From positions 1 through 42,151 of IMG/VR virus record IMGVR_UViG_3300044742_000045: a DNA stretch of 42,151 bases; one strand, written 5' to 3'. Positions 36,139 through 42,151 of this stretch are shown here, piece by piece (positions within the stretch are counted from its first letter, which is position 1; every line of letters begins with the position of its first letter). A program made the position numbers and the translations under genes. The stretch is from a virus. The notes under the pieces were generated by a model that worked only from the letters and a program-made list of their open reading frames with translations, ran no database searches and was not told the origin of the DNA.

Positions 36139-36656
36139 GAGTGGGGTTCACGGGCACGTCGGCAGGACTGACGAACGATCAGTTGATTCAGGTGCATATG
36201 CTGTTGGGCGACCTGCAATTTGGTGGGGCGACACAGGCCACCCATGGCATGTGCATCGGTGCCGATGAACAGTTCCATGGTCAGGCCAAGGGCTTCGGCT
36301 ATTTCGTGATTGGTGTGCCCGGTGTGAACTTCAAGGGTGATCCCTTCAAGCGTGCCAACGTGGTCTGCGATATGGTGGTGCCGCCGAGACCGTTCCTTGT
36401 TAGGAACCGGGACATTGTGGCCGAGTCCGATGTCATCATTGCGTGCCCGAGGGAGACGACGGAGCAGTTTCGTGGCTCCGGCACGTGGGCGACTATCCGA
36501 TACTCTCGACAGGCCAAGAAGCCGCTGGTAATTGTGTGGCCGGATGGTTCAGGTATCGTGGAGCATGTGGCCGGTGTGAAGACGTTGGCCGAGTATCGAG
36601 AGATGCAGCATAAGGAGAGTCATGAGCGACGAACGGAAGTACCAATTACCCCCTGA
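36135..36656 (+). CDS. SLOG-superfamily (YspA/DprA-like) protein (173 aa)
   Basis: The Rossmann-type pattern matches SLOG proteins: VGFTGTSAGLTNDQ at strand 1, HGMCIGADEQFHGQAKGFGY (H-G-x-C-x-G-A-D), then strands and NRDIVAESDVIIACPRE, ending RYSRQAKKPLVIVW. The family binds nucleotides or ADP-ribose derivatives; members serve in DNA uptake, in cytokinin-type cleavage and in defence. Here the partner is unknown. It overlaps the next gene by 35 bases. Confidence 0.75.
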   Translation: MRVGFTGTSAGLTNDQLIQVHMLLGDLQFGGATQATHGMCIGADEQFHGQAKGFGYFVIGVPGVNFKGDPFKRANVVCDMVVPPRPFLVRNRDIVAESDVIIACPRETTEQFRGSGTWATIRYSRQAKKPLVIVWPDGSGIVEHVAGVKTLAEYREMQHKESHERRTEVPITP

Positions 36657-36837
36657 ACTACCGTCTGAAGACCCACAGATGACGGTGGAGGCCCTGAAGC
36701 ACGTCGTACAGGAGTTGACCCACAAGATTCACTTTCTCGTCCAGTGGGCCGACGAGAAGGGTCTACTGGAAGACCATCAATTTGAGTTTCCGGATGGTGA
36801 CGTGTGGAAAGCCCGAGACGTGGAACCACCGAAATGA
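36622..36837 (+). CDS. Hypothetical protein (71 aa)
   Basis: ATG after GGAG inside the previous gene. Acidic and helical (MTVEALKHVVQELTHKIHFLVQWADEKGLL), the motif of a short coiled helix. No family recognised. Confidence 0.65.
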   Translation: MSDERKYQLPPELPSEDPQMTVEALKHVVQELTHKIHFLVQWADEKGLLEDHQFEFPDGDVWKARDVEPPK

Positions 36838-36932
36838 GAACGGCGATCATCCTCGTGGGAGTTGTGCTCATGGTGGTGGGGTACATCGTGGCGTTGTGGG
36901 TAGTACCTGATATTGTGGGATGGGTGGATTGA
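36834..36932 (+). CDS. Single-helix membrane peptide (32 aa)
   Basis: ATGA overlap. Arg then a transmembrane helix (TAIILVGVVLMVVGYIVALW) and an acidic end. Its TGA lies inside the next -35 box (TTGACA). Very small, but the overlap and composition support it. Confidence 0.5.
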   Translation: MRTAIILVGVVLMVVGYIVALWVVPDIVGWVD

Positions 36933-36957
36933 CAAACGCCAGTTAGTGTGAGACAAT
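36929..36957 (+). promoter_or_regulatory. Sigma-70 promoter
   Basis: TTGACA and GACAAT, 17 bp apart. Followed by a leader of about 165 nt. Confidence 0.75.
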
Positions 36958-37063
36958 GGTTTCAGTGAGGTGACGGATGCGTTAGACAAGGAGCCGGGAG
37001 TAGGGACCAGCCGACAAGTACCGTGGGCACCCTGAAGCGGCATCAAACCAGCGCGGACTCGAC

Positions 37064-37112
37064 GGGTGGCAGAATCCTATGCCGGGTAGGGCCACCCCGG
37101 AGAAATCCCGGC
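37064..37112 (+). promoter_or_regulatory. H-type pseudoknot in leader
   Basis: GGGTGGC (37064) pairs with GCCACCC (37091), and GCCGGG (37081) in its loop pairs with CCCGGC (37107). All pairs are Watson-Crick. It ends about 10 nt before the TGGAGG that serves the ATG at 37131, so folding could control translation. Confidence 0.5.
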
Positions 37113-37130
37113 CTCAGTCATGGAGGACAA

Positions 37131-37355
37131 ATGAGCAATAATATATCCCGTCGCGGCAATTCATCGTGGGTGCATCAAGCGGTGCTGGTGAACGGTCAAC
37201 CGGTCCCAGCGTGTAAGCCTGAGCCGGTGGCACGGATCGCAGGGTGGCAGGCCGTCGAGTTTGCAGTCAATTGCACGGAGTGCATCGAGGTCGAGGCCGA
37301 GGAAGGGTATTACGACGCAGCCAACGAGCCGTTGGTGGTGTGGAGGGGCCTGTAA
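37131..37355 (+). CDS. Hypothetical protein (74 aa)
   Basis: ATG after GGAGG at the end of the long structured leader. NNISRRGNSSWVHQ, then VLVNGQPVPACKPEPVARIAGW and NCTECIEVEAEE. A diverged palindrome copy is inside the gene (frame F-A-V-N-C). No family recognised; two Cys (CTEC) could bind metal. Confidence 0.65.
   Translation: MSNNISRRGNSSWVHQAVLVNGQPVPACKPEPVARIAGWQAVEFAVNCTECIEVEAEEGYYDAANEPLVVWRGL
37262..37275. repeat. 14-bp palindrome, copy 10 (one mismatch)
   Basis: TGCAGTCAATTGCA within a small gene, in a different reading frame from the other coding copies. Confidence 0.65.
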
Positions 37356-37576
37356 TGCTCTACACGCTTACGCTCAAGCTGGAGGCATATCACAAGCCGT
37401 CTGAGTCGTGGCACGTCCATGAGGTCAAGCACGGGGTCCGAGCGGTGTCTCGGAAGCACGCGCTGAACAAGGGGCTGAAGGTGGTCACGTCGTGGCCGGG
37501 ATATCAGGACCGGGTGAACGAACCGGACTGGCAGGTGGGAGCGGAAGCCACACTTGACAAATCAGACCGGGCATGA
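37355..37576 (+). CDS. Hypothetical protein (73 aa)
   Basis: TAATG overlap with the previous stop. YTLTLKLEAYHKPSESWHVHEVKHGVRAVSRKHAL: strand-turn-strand then a basic helix. Its last codons contain the next -35 box. No family recognised. Confidence 0.6.
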   Translation: MLYTLTLKLEAYHKPSESWHVHEVKHGVRAVSRKHALNKGLKVVTSWPGYQDRVNEPDWQVGAEATLDKSDRA

Positions 37577-37582
37577 GATAAT
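37554..37582 (+). promoter_or_regulatory. Sigma-70 promoter before array 1
   Basis: TTGACA and GATAAT, 17 bp apart. The predicted start point is about 4 bases before the first GGYNN unit, so the message begins with the array. Confidence 0.85.
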
Positions 37583-37592
37583 TGTTTTGTTC

Positions 37593-37657
37593 GGTAAGGC
37601 TTGGTACGGTGGGCCTTGGCTGGGCACGGTGTGGTGGGGCATGGTTTGGTGCGGCGG
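37593..37657 (+). repeat. GGYNN pentamer array 1 (13 units)
   Basis: Thirteen consecutive 5-bp units. All but one begin GG (one is GCCTT), all have C or T third, and positions 4-5 are free. It forms the 5' leader of the gene at 37679. Confidence 0.9.
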
Positions 37658-37678
37658 CTCATGGAGGAGCGGTTAAAA

Positions 37679-38536
37679 ATGACAAAACAAGCAACGATTC
37701 ACAATCCAACAAATTTCGACCCGGCGAATTACGAGGTCGTTGACTATTTGGACAACAAGCGTCCCGGCTATTACGGTCAAGGGATGGAAGCGTTCGAAGC
37801 CGAAATCAAGTTCTGGGAAGCCGACATGCTGAACACCTTCGGTGCCGACTGGCGCAAGAAGGTTCGTCGCTGCATCCATTGCGGCAACGGTCGCGTCCGC
37901 TGGATCACGGCCACCAAGTATCTCCCCACGGATGAGACGGTGGTCTTCGGGTCTGATTGCACGTCGCGGCTGGAGTTCGCCAACAAGATGGAGTGGAAGC
38001 TGGCCGTCCTGAAGTCCAAGGCGGAAGCGGGTCATGCAAAGATGAAGGTCTGGAATGCTCGTGTCAAGTTCCTTGACGCGAACCCAGCGTTCGTGACAGC
38101 CATCGAGCAAGCGAAGAACGACATTCATGCGAAGAACAGCTTCGTGCATGACGTGATCAGCAAGCTGAACATCTACGGGAGCTTGAGCGAACGTCAAGTG
38201 TCGGCGGTGCTCTCGTCCCTGAAGCGCGACGTGGACACGGCAGCGGCCAAGGCAGTAGAGGCCATCGAGGTCAAGGGAGACGCCCCAGAGGGCCGCGTGA
38301 CGGTCACAGGGGTGGTCCTGAGCACGAAGCTGGTCGAGAGCATCTACGGGAATACCCGGAAGATGCTGGTCAAGCTGGAGAACAATTCGCGGGTGTGGGT
38401 GACTGCCCCGTCGAAGGAGCACATTGAACGGAACGACACGGTGACGTTCACGGCGACGTTCACGGTCAGCAAGGACGACAAGAGTTTCGCGTTTGGTTCC
38501 CGGCCCGTGCTGGTGAGCCAAGTGGCGGCAGCGTAA
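37679..38536 (+). CDS. Zinc plus OB-fold-like protein (285 aa)
   Basis: ATG after GGAGGAG that follows the first array. VRRCIHCGNGRVRW with a later FGSDCTSRL supplies a C-x2-C and Cys, a probable zinc site (about residues 62-105). A long helical middle follows, then a C-terminal OB-like pattern: GRVTVTGVVLSTKL, KMLVKLENNSRVWVTAP, DTVTFTATFTVS. OB folds bind single-stranded nucleic acid. The order looks like the phage family that joins a zinc knuckle to an OB fold, whose function is unknown. Lies between two pentamer arrays. Confidence 0.65.
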   Translation: MTKQATIHNPTNFDPANYEVVDYLDNKRPGYYGQGMEAFEAEIKFWEADMLNTFGADWRKKVRRCIHCGNGRVRWITATKYLPTDETVVFGSDCTSRLEFANKMEWKLAVLKSKAEAGHAKMKVWNARVKFLDANPAFVTAIEQAKNDIHAKNSFVHDVISKLNIYGSLSERQVSAVLSSLKRDVDTAAAKAVEAIEVKGDAPEGRVTVTGVVLSTKLVESIYGNTRKMLVKLENNSRVWVTAPSKEHIERNDTVTFTATFTVSKDDKSFAFGSRPVLVSQVAAA

Positions 38537-38539
38537 TGT

Positions 38540-38699
38540 GGCGGGGTAGGGCTAGGTGGGGTCTGGCAAGGTCTGGTGAGGCGGGGCTTGGCTATGTCGG
38601 GCGCTGTATGGTAAGGCGAGGTAAGGCACGGCGAGGGGTGGTAAGGCGTGGCAGGGCTGGGTCCGGTTTGGTAGGGTGTGGCGGGGCAGGGTAGGGTGA
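38540..38699 (+). repeat. GGYNN pentamer array 2a (32 units)
   Basis: Thirty-two units in unbroken 5-bp phase, starting 4 bases after a stop codon and ending at a promoter. Exceptions to GGY are TGTCG, TGTAT and GGGGT. No coding gene lies in this 440-base gap. Confidence 0.92.
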
Positions 38700-38702
38700 T
38701 GA

Positions 38703-38731
38703 TTGACATATTTCATCCTAGTGTGTAAGCT
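38703..38731 (+). promoter_or_regulatory. Sigma-70 promoter between arrays 2a and 2b
   Basis: TTGACA (then TATT, not AAA) and TAAGCT, 17 bp apart. The message would start about 7 bases before array 2b. Confidence 0.85.
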
Positions 38732-38744
38732 ACCAACTCCGTGA

Positions 38745-38949
38745 GGTGCGGTCGGGTGTGGCAGGGTACGGAAAGGTGAGGCTAGGTGGGGTCAGGTCTG
38801 GCAGGGTCTGGTTTGGCAAGGTGAGGTTAGGTCGGGCACGGTAAGGCGTGGCGGGGTAGTGTCGGGCACGGTATGCCATGGCCGGGTGAGGCAGGGCAAG
38901 GTCAGGCAGGGTGCGGTCAGGCAGGGTGCGGTCAGGCAAGCCAAGGTAA
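38745..38949 (+). repeat. GGYNN pentamer array 2b (41 units)
   Basis: Forty-one units in unbroken phase. Exceptions are GGAAA, TGTCG, GCCAT and GCCAA. Near its end the 15-mer GGTCAGGCAGGGTGC is repeated, hinting at local duplication. It is the 5' leader of the gene at 38977. Confidence 0.92.
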
Positions 38950-38976
38950 GGGTTTTGAAAACAAGGAGTGTTGCAG

Positions 38977-39618
38977 ATGAAGGTAGTCAAGTGCAGGATT
39001 CAGGGTGTCGGGGCAGGATTGCTCATGCACAGGTTCCCGTTGGAACCGATTGAAGCCATCGAGAAGAAGACGGCTCAGGAGCAGGCAGAGATTTCTGCGT
39101 ATCGTGATCCCGTCACGAAGTCGCTGTATGTTCCAGCGGTGAACATCCAGCGGTGTTTGGTGAACGGGGCGACGTTCAGCAAGGGGAAGGGCCGAGCGTC
39201 GTTACAGAAGCAGGTTGCGGCCTGCGTCATTGTGGGGCCGGAAGAGCGGTTGCCACTGTTGGCTGAGTACGAGATAGCTACGTGGGGTCTTTGCTCTGCC
39301 TACGAAGTGTCCAGCTTGTCGGTCGTTATTCCGGCCACGAAGGGACGAGTCCTTCGGCATCGTCCTCTGATCAAGAAGTGGGCAGTTCTGTTTGAGGTCG
39401 AGTATGACGAGCGGCTGTTGACCGAGGTACAGTTGCGGCGAGTCGTGGACGACTCAGGCACTCGTGTGGGGTTGCTCGATTTCCGTCCCGAGAAGAAGGG
39501 GCCGTATGGCCGATTTGTGGTCACGCTCTGGGAGCCGTTGGGCGGTAAGGATGAACCGGAGTTGCCGGAAGTCGTGGACGAAGAGAGCGACGGAGCCGAA
39601 GAAGCTACTGAAGGGTAA
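38977..39618 (+). CDS. Conserved-looking phage protein (213 aa)
   Basis: ATG 8 bases after AAGGAG. Pattern: VKCRIQGVGAGLLMHRFPLE, LYVPAVNIQRCLVNGATF, SKGKGRASLQKQV, RVLRHRPLIKKWAVLFEVEY and GLLDFRPEKKGPYGRFVVT. I know this layout from unannotated phage proteins: an 'I-x-G-x-x-P-L-L-M-H-x-F' start and a 'G-L-x-D-F-R-P ... G-x-F-x-V' end. The last motif recalls Gly-rich RAMP/Cas7 loops, but that is weak. Acidic tail. It lies between the two largest array regions. Confidence 0.7.
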   Translation: MKVVKCRIQGVGAGLLMHRFPLEPIEAIEKKTAQEQAEISAYRDPVTKSLYVPAVNIQRCLVNGATFSKGKGRASLQKQVAACVIVGPEERLPLLAEYEIATWGLCSAYEVSSLSVVIPATKGRVLRHRPLIKKWAVLFEVEYDERLLTEVQLRRVVDDSGTRVGLLDFRPEKKGPYGRFVVTLWEPLGGKDEPELPEVVDEESDGAEEATEG

Positions 39619-39622
39619 GGAT

Positions 39623-40012
39623 GGCTTGGTTAGGTCTGCCATGGCGGGGCGTGGCGGGGCCGGGTATGGCTAGGCGAGGTTTGCCATGGTGCGGCAAGGC
39701 GGGGCGAGGCATGGTCCGGTTCGGCGTGGCAAGGTTGGGTAAGGTGGGGTCAGGCATGGCACGGTGCTGTACGGCAAGGCGGGGCAAGGTTGGGCTAGGC
39801 GCGGTACGGCATGGCAAGGTGCGGTGCGGTTGGGTGTTGCGTGGCGGGGTTGGGTTCGGTGAGGTGAGGTCGGGTATGGCCGGGTCTGGCTTGGCGTGGT
39901 TTTGCGAGGTCTGGTGAGGTCAGGTGCGGTCGGGTAAGGCGCGGCGGGGTTAGGTTTGGCTTGGTAAGGCGGTGCCGGGTGAGGTCAGGTTGGGCAAGGC
40001 AGGGTGTGGTGT
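39623..40012 (+). repeat. GGYNN pentamer array 3 (78 units)
   Basis: Seventy-eight units over 390 bp without a single insertion or deletion. GG at positions 1-2 and C/T at 3 in nearly all; the few exceptions are GC or TG at positions 1-2. Positions 4-5 vary freely. It fills nearly all of the 442-base gap before the gene at 40061. Confidence 0.93.
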
Positions 40013-40060
40013 CAGGGCCGGGGGTAACATCCCGGTCCTATTTCCAAGGAGTGGAATAGG

Positions 40061-40579
40061 GTGAGCGCGAAAAGAATCGTGATGCTGGATTTCGACGGAG
40101 TCATCAACCGGGTGAGCAATATCGGGTATTACATCGGGACGGCATACGAGCCACCGATTGAGCGGCAGTTGGCCCTGCGTGTGGGCAACATGGTGAACAA
40201 GCTCGATGCGTCGGTGGTCGTGAGTTCGGATTGGCGGCACAGCTACACGCTGGCGGAACTGCGACAGTTTCTCGGGGACTACGCTGGCATCGCAGCCAAA
40301 CGTGTCCTTGGAACGACGGAGCGGGGTGGTTGGAAAAGCGTCCGTGGGCAGGAGATTGAGAACTGGCTCAAGGAGGCTGGAGAGCCGGTGCGGCTGGCGG
40401 TGCTGGACGACAATCATCTTGGCAGGTTCAACATGGACCGGGTCAGACCATGGTTCGTGAAGACGACGCCACAGGTGGGTGTGTCCGAGGCGAATATCAA
40501 GGATGCGAGTCGGTTGCTGACGACAGGGCCGATCTTCTCGATGCAATCAATTGCAGAGGGTGAATTGACAAACGCCTGA
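40061..40579 (+). CDS. HAD-type phosphatase, SAK-like (172 aa)
   Basis: GTG start after AAGGAG. HAD motifs: MLDFDGVINR (Asp-x-Asp), VVVSSDWRH (Ser), and LAVLDDNHLG near the C-terminus. The combination 'S-S-x-W-R' plus 'K/Q-E-I-E-N-W-L' and 'V-L-D-D' matches the HAD domain found with RNA-repair proteins and in phages. It could be a 3'-phosphatase that prepares nucleic acid ends, consistent with a ligase gene 1 kb downstream. An exact palindrome copy encodes MQSIA near its C-terminus. Confidence 0.75.
   Translation: MSAKRIVMLDFDGVINRVSNIGYYIGTAYEPPIERQLALRVGNMVNKLDASVVVSSDWRHSYTLAELRQFLGDYAGIAAKRVLGTTERGGWKSVRGQEIENWLKEAGEPVRLAVLDDNHLGRFNMDRVRPWFVKTTPQVGVSEANIKDASRLLTTGPIFSMQSIAEGELTNA
40542..40555. 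repeat. 14-bp palindrome, copy 11 (exact)
   Basis: TGCAATCAATTGCA at the end of the HAD gene, 9 bp before the next -35 box, the same arrangement as copy 4. Confidence 0.85.
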
Positions 40580-40594
40580 GTAGGGTGCTAGAAT
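40565..40594 (+). promoter_or_regulatory. Sigma-70 promoter
   Basis: TTGACA and TAGAAT, 18 bp apart, overlapping the end of the HAD gene. Confidence 0.8.
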
Positions 40595-40626
40595 GGTCTT
40601 TGTTCGTAGCTCATGGAGGAGTGGAT

Positions 40627-40998
40627 ATGGCAGACATGACTGTGGCAAAGACCATTTTAGAGCAGCTTGGCGGGGGGCGGTTTATCGCCATGACCGGAGC
40701 CAAGGAATTCGTGGGAGGCGATCAGTCGCTGTCTTTCAGGTTGCCGGGTGGCGGTGGCCGGGTCAAGGACGGGGTCAATTACATCAGAATCGTGCTCAAC
40801 GGTCGTGATCTGTATGATGTGGAGTTTTCACGGGTCAGGGGCCGGAAGATGACGCTGGTGACCAAGGAGTCGGATATCTACGATGACAAGTTGCAGACCG
40901 TGTTCACGCGGGTGACCGGCCTGAACACGTCGCTGGGCACCATGAGGGCGTTTCCGGCGTCGGCGGAGAGAGCGTTCAACAATCGTCACGAAGACTGA
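40627..40998 (+). CDS. Conserved phage protein of unknown role (123 aa)
   Basis: ATG after GGAGG. KTILEQLGGGRFIAMTGAK, LSFRLPGGGGRVKDGVNYIRIVLN, LYDVEFSRVRG, then an amphipathic helix with TGLNTSLG. This 'L-G-G-x-R-F-x-x-M-T-G-A-K' protein is common in phages of soil and water bacteria and is always hypothetical. Confidence 0.75.
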   Translation: MADMTVAKTILEQLGGGRFIAMTGAKEFVGGDQSLSFRLPGGGGRVKDGVNYIRIVLNGRDLYDVEFSRVRGRKMTLVTKESDIYDDKLQTVFTRVTGLNTSLGTMRAFPASAERAFNNRHED

Positions 40999-41007
40999 GG
41001 GGCTGGC

Positions 41008-41238
41008 ATGAATCTGTATCAGGAAGCAGCGGAGTTCGGGTTGAAGAAGGCCAACGAAGAGTTGGCAGGGCAGGAGCCGGAGGTCGGCAAGCTGTTGGCC
41101 AGAGCACGGTACTGGACGGCATGGTGGGCTGGCAGACGAGCGTCCGATGCCTTGCTGGACGAAGCCATCCGTGTCGGTGTGACCCCGGAGCAGTGGGAGG
41201 CCCTGCGGAAAAAGGCGGCTGAAGTCGCCTTCGACTGA
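41008..41238 (+). CDS. Hypothetical helical protein (76 aa)
   Basis: Starts shortly after GAGGGG. All-helical (LYQEAAEFGLKKANEELAGQ, LLARARYWTAWWAGRRA, WEALRKKAAEVAF). No family recognised. Confidence 0.65.
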   Translation: MNLYQEAAEFGLKKANEELAGQEPEVGKLLARARYWTAWWAGRRASDALLDEAIRVGVTPEQWEALRKKAAEVAFD

Positions 41239-41245
41239 GGAACCT

Positions 41246-41419
41246 ATGGCAAAGTATCGAGTGAGTGTCGTGGTTGAGGTCAACGTCAGGGATGGCTCTA
41301 CGACGGCTGTGGAGGCTGCTGAGGCGACTGTGCAGCGGGTGCTGGACCGATACGCCAAGCGGCTGGACGCGGTCGCTGGAGCCGACTATGGGACCGTGAG
41401 TGAGGTCGAAGGCAGTTGA
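41246..41419 (+). CDS. Hypothetical protein (57 aa)
   Basis: ATG after GAGGAACC. Beta strand (YRVSVVVEVNV) then helix (AVEAAEATVQRVLDRYAKRL). Its stop lies inside the next -35 box. No family recognised. Confidence 0.6.
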   Translation: MAKYRVSVVVEVNVRDGSTTAVEAAEATVQRVLDRYAKRLDAVAGADYGTVSEVEGS

Positions 41420-41444
41420 CAAATGATTGGACTGGTGGTAGACT
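41416..41444 (+). promoter_or_regulatory. Sigma-70 promoter for ligase
   Basis: TTGACA and TAGACT, 17 bp apart, followed by a leader of about 115 nt. Confidence 0.85.
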
Positions 41445-41512
41445 GGTTGAAGTAAGGAAATGGCATCGCGTGACGGCTACCAATGCGCGGGGCAGACTAG
41501 GAGAGTAGCGGC

Positions 41513-41548
41513 TGAATGGGGCCAGCTTGATATGCCCCTTCACATTTT
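41513..41548 (+). promoter_or_regulatory. Attenuator-like hairpin in ligase leader
   Basis: TGAA-T-GGGGC pairs with GCCCC-TTCA (9 bp with one bulge, 11-nt loop), then CATTTT and, 3 bases later, AAGGAG of the ligase. It could stop transcription or hide the start site. Confidence 0.5.
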
Positions 41549-41567
41549 GCTCAAGGAGTGAGCCCTG

Positions 41568-42151
41568 ATGTTCAAAGCCATGCTCGCAGGCAAGTTGGAT
41601 GCCCCGTTCGTGGTTGCTAGAGGCCGGTTTCCGGTACTCGCGTCCCCGAAGCTGGACGGTATCCGCGCCACCATTCAAGGTGGCGTCGTCATGTCTCGCA
41701 GTCTCAAACCTATCGCCAATCTTCACGTGCAAGCCCTGTTGAGTCGTCCTGAACTGGAAGGGCTCGATGGGGAGTTGATCGTGGGTGACCCCACGGCGGC
41801 AGATTGCTTCCGAGTGTCGTCCAGTGCGGTCATGTCGGTGGACGGCAAGCCTAATTTCGCCTTCCATGTGTTCGACAAATTTATGTCTGGCCCGTTCGCT
41901 ATTCGGTTGGCGGAAGCGACGAAGGTGGTGGAGACGGTCAGTCTGCCCTACGTGCAGATGGTCCCCCACAATCTGGTCGAGGATCAAGACACGCTGATCA
42001 AGCTGGAAACGCTGGCGGTGGATCTGGGCTATGAGGGTCTGATGATTCGGAGTCCGAAGGGACCATACAAGCAAGGCCGATCCACCAGCAACGAAGGCTT
42101 CCTGATGAAGATGAAGCGGTTCGTGGATGGTGAGGGCGAAGTGTTGGACCT
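41568..42151 (+). CDS. ATP-dependent DNA ligase, N-terminal part
   Basis: ATG after AAGGAG; runs off the right edge (194 codons seen). Nucleotidyltransferase motifs: I SPKLDGIRA with the AMP-accepting Lys28, III GLDGELIVG, IIIa FHVFD, IV GYEGLMIRSP, V FLMKMKR. It joins nicks in duplex DNA in replication and repair, like T7 ligase. The OB domain lies outside the window. It has its own promoter and a structured leader. Confidence 0.9.
   Translation, partial: MFKAMLAGKLDAPFVVARGRFPVLASPKLDGIRATIQGGVVMSRSLKPIANLHVQALLSRPELEGLDGELIVGDPTAADCFRVSSSAVMSVDGKPNFAFHVFDKFMSGPFAIRLAEATKVVETVSLPYVQMVPHNLVEDQDTLIKLETLAVDLGYEGLMIRSPKGPYKQGRSTSNEGFLMKMKRFVDGEGEVLD

Noticed and set aside
38730-39817. Leftward ORFs across the pentamer arrays with Pro/Leu/Thr repeats
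   Set aside because: They only reflect the 5-bp period read in triplets, have no ribosome binding sites and break into other frames. The arrays are better seen as noncoding.
37593-40012. CRISPR array
   Set aside because: Units are 5 bp with no spacers of constant length and no cas genes; the Cas4-like protein is a replication nuclease.
41298-42074. 258-codon ORF on the - strand
   Set aside because: Antisense to the ligase gene, whose catalytic motifs are plain.
1-42151. Prophage with integrase and attachment sites
   Set aside because: No integrase, excisionase pair, repressor or direct-repeat att sites are seen in the window.

Overview
The window is a piece of a tailed double-stranded DNA bacteriophage genome (Caudoviricetes). 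The evidence is a large terminase subunit, a complete phage-style replication and recombination set, a repeat-containing virion protein running off the left edge, and about 90 short, tightly packed, often overlapping genes, nearly all on the + strand. No integrase, repressor or lysogeny module is visible. GC content is moderate to high. At least 15 promoters are close to the bacterial sigma-70 consensus (TTGACAAA, 17-18 bp spacer, TAnnnT) and no phage RNA polymerase is seen, so the host polymerase is probably used. Two encoded PEP-CTERM proteins point to a Gram-negative host with an exosortase system.

Layout. 1-1.1 kb: end of a structural gene and a small hypothetical. 1.1-5.1 kb: a divergent promoter pair, one leftward gene, a Ycf46-like AAA ATPase and hypotheticals. 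5.1-5.5 kb: a tRNA-like sequence with an expanded anticodon loop and a structured leader RNA. 5.5-19.7 kb: the DNA metabolism block: a winged-helix replication protein with an origin-like repeat cluster inside its gene, a probable helicase loader, DnaB-type helicase, DnaG-type primase, zinc-containing SSB-like protein, SF2 helicase, UvsX/RecA-like recombinase, an Acb2/Tad1-hairpin-like protein, MazG-like pyrophosphohydrolase, resolvase-like PD-(D/E)XK protein, Cas4-like nuclease and RuvC-like nuclease. 19.7-22.3 kb: regulators and a cold-shock protein. 22.4-23.9 kb: two PEP-CTERM genes with a recurring leader RNA. 24-27.3 kb: small membrane and zinc-ribbon proteins. 27.3-33 kb: packaging and virion-associated genes (putative TerS, TerL interrupted near its 5' end by an HNH gene, a proline-rich protein, a beta-lactamase-fold protein). 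33-42 kb: many very small genes, then three genes preceded by long arrays of 5-bp GGYNN units, a HAD phosphatase and the start of an ATP-dependent DNA ligase.

The most unusual signals are (1) four phase-perfect GGYNN arrays, 164 units in all, between genes at 37.6-40.0 kb; (2) a 14-bp palindrome, TGCAATCAATTGCA, in eleven exact or near-exact copies spread over the window; (3) the pair of PEP-CTERM genes; and (4) a covarying leader RNA before one PEP-CTERM gene and before a small zinc protein gene 18 kb away. Functions are assigned from motifs read by eye; no database search was possible.
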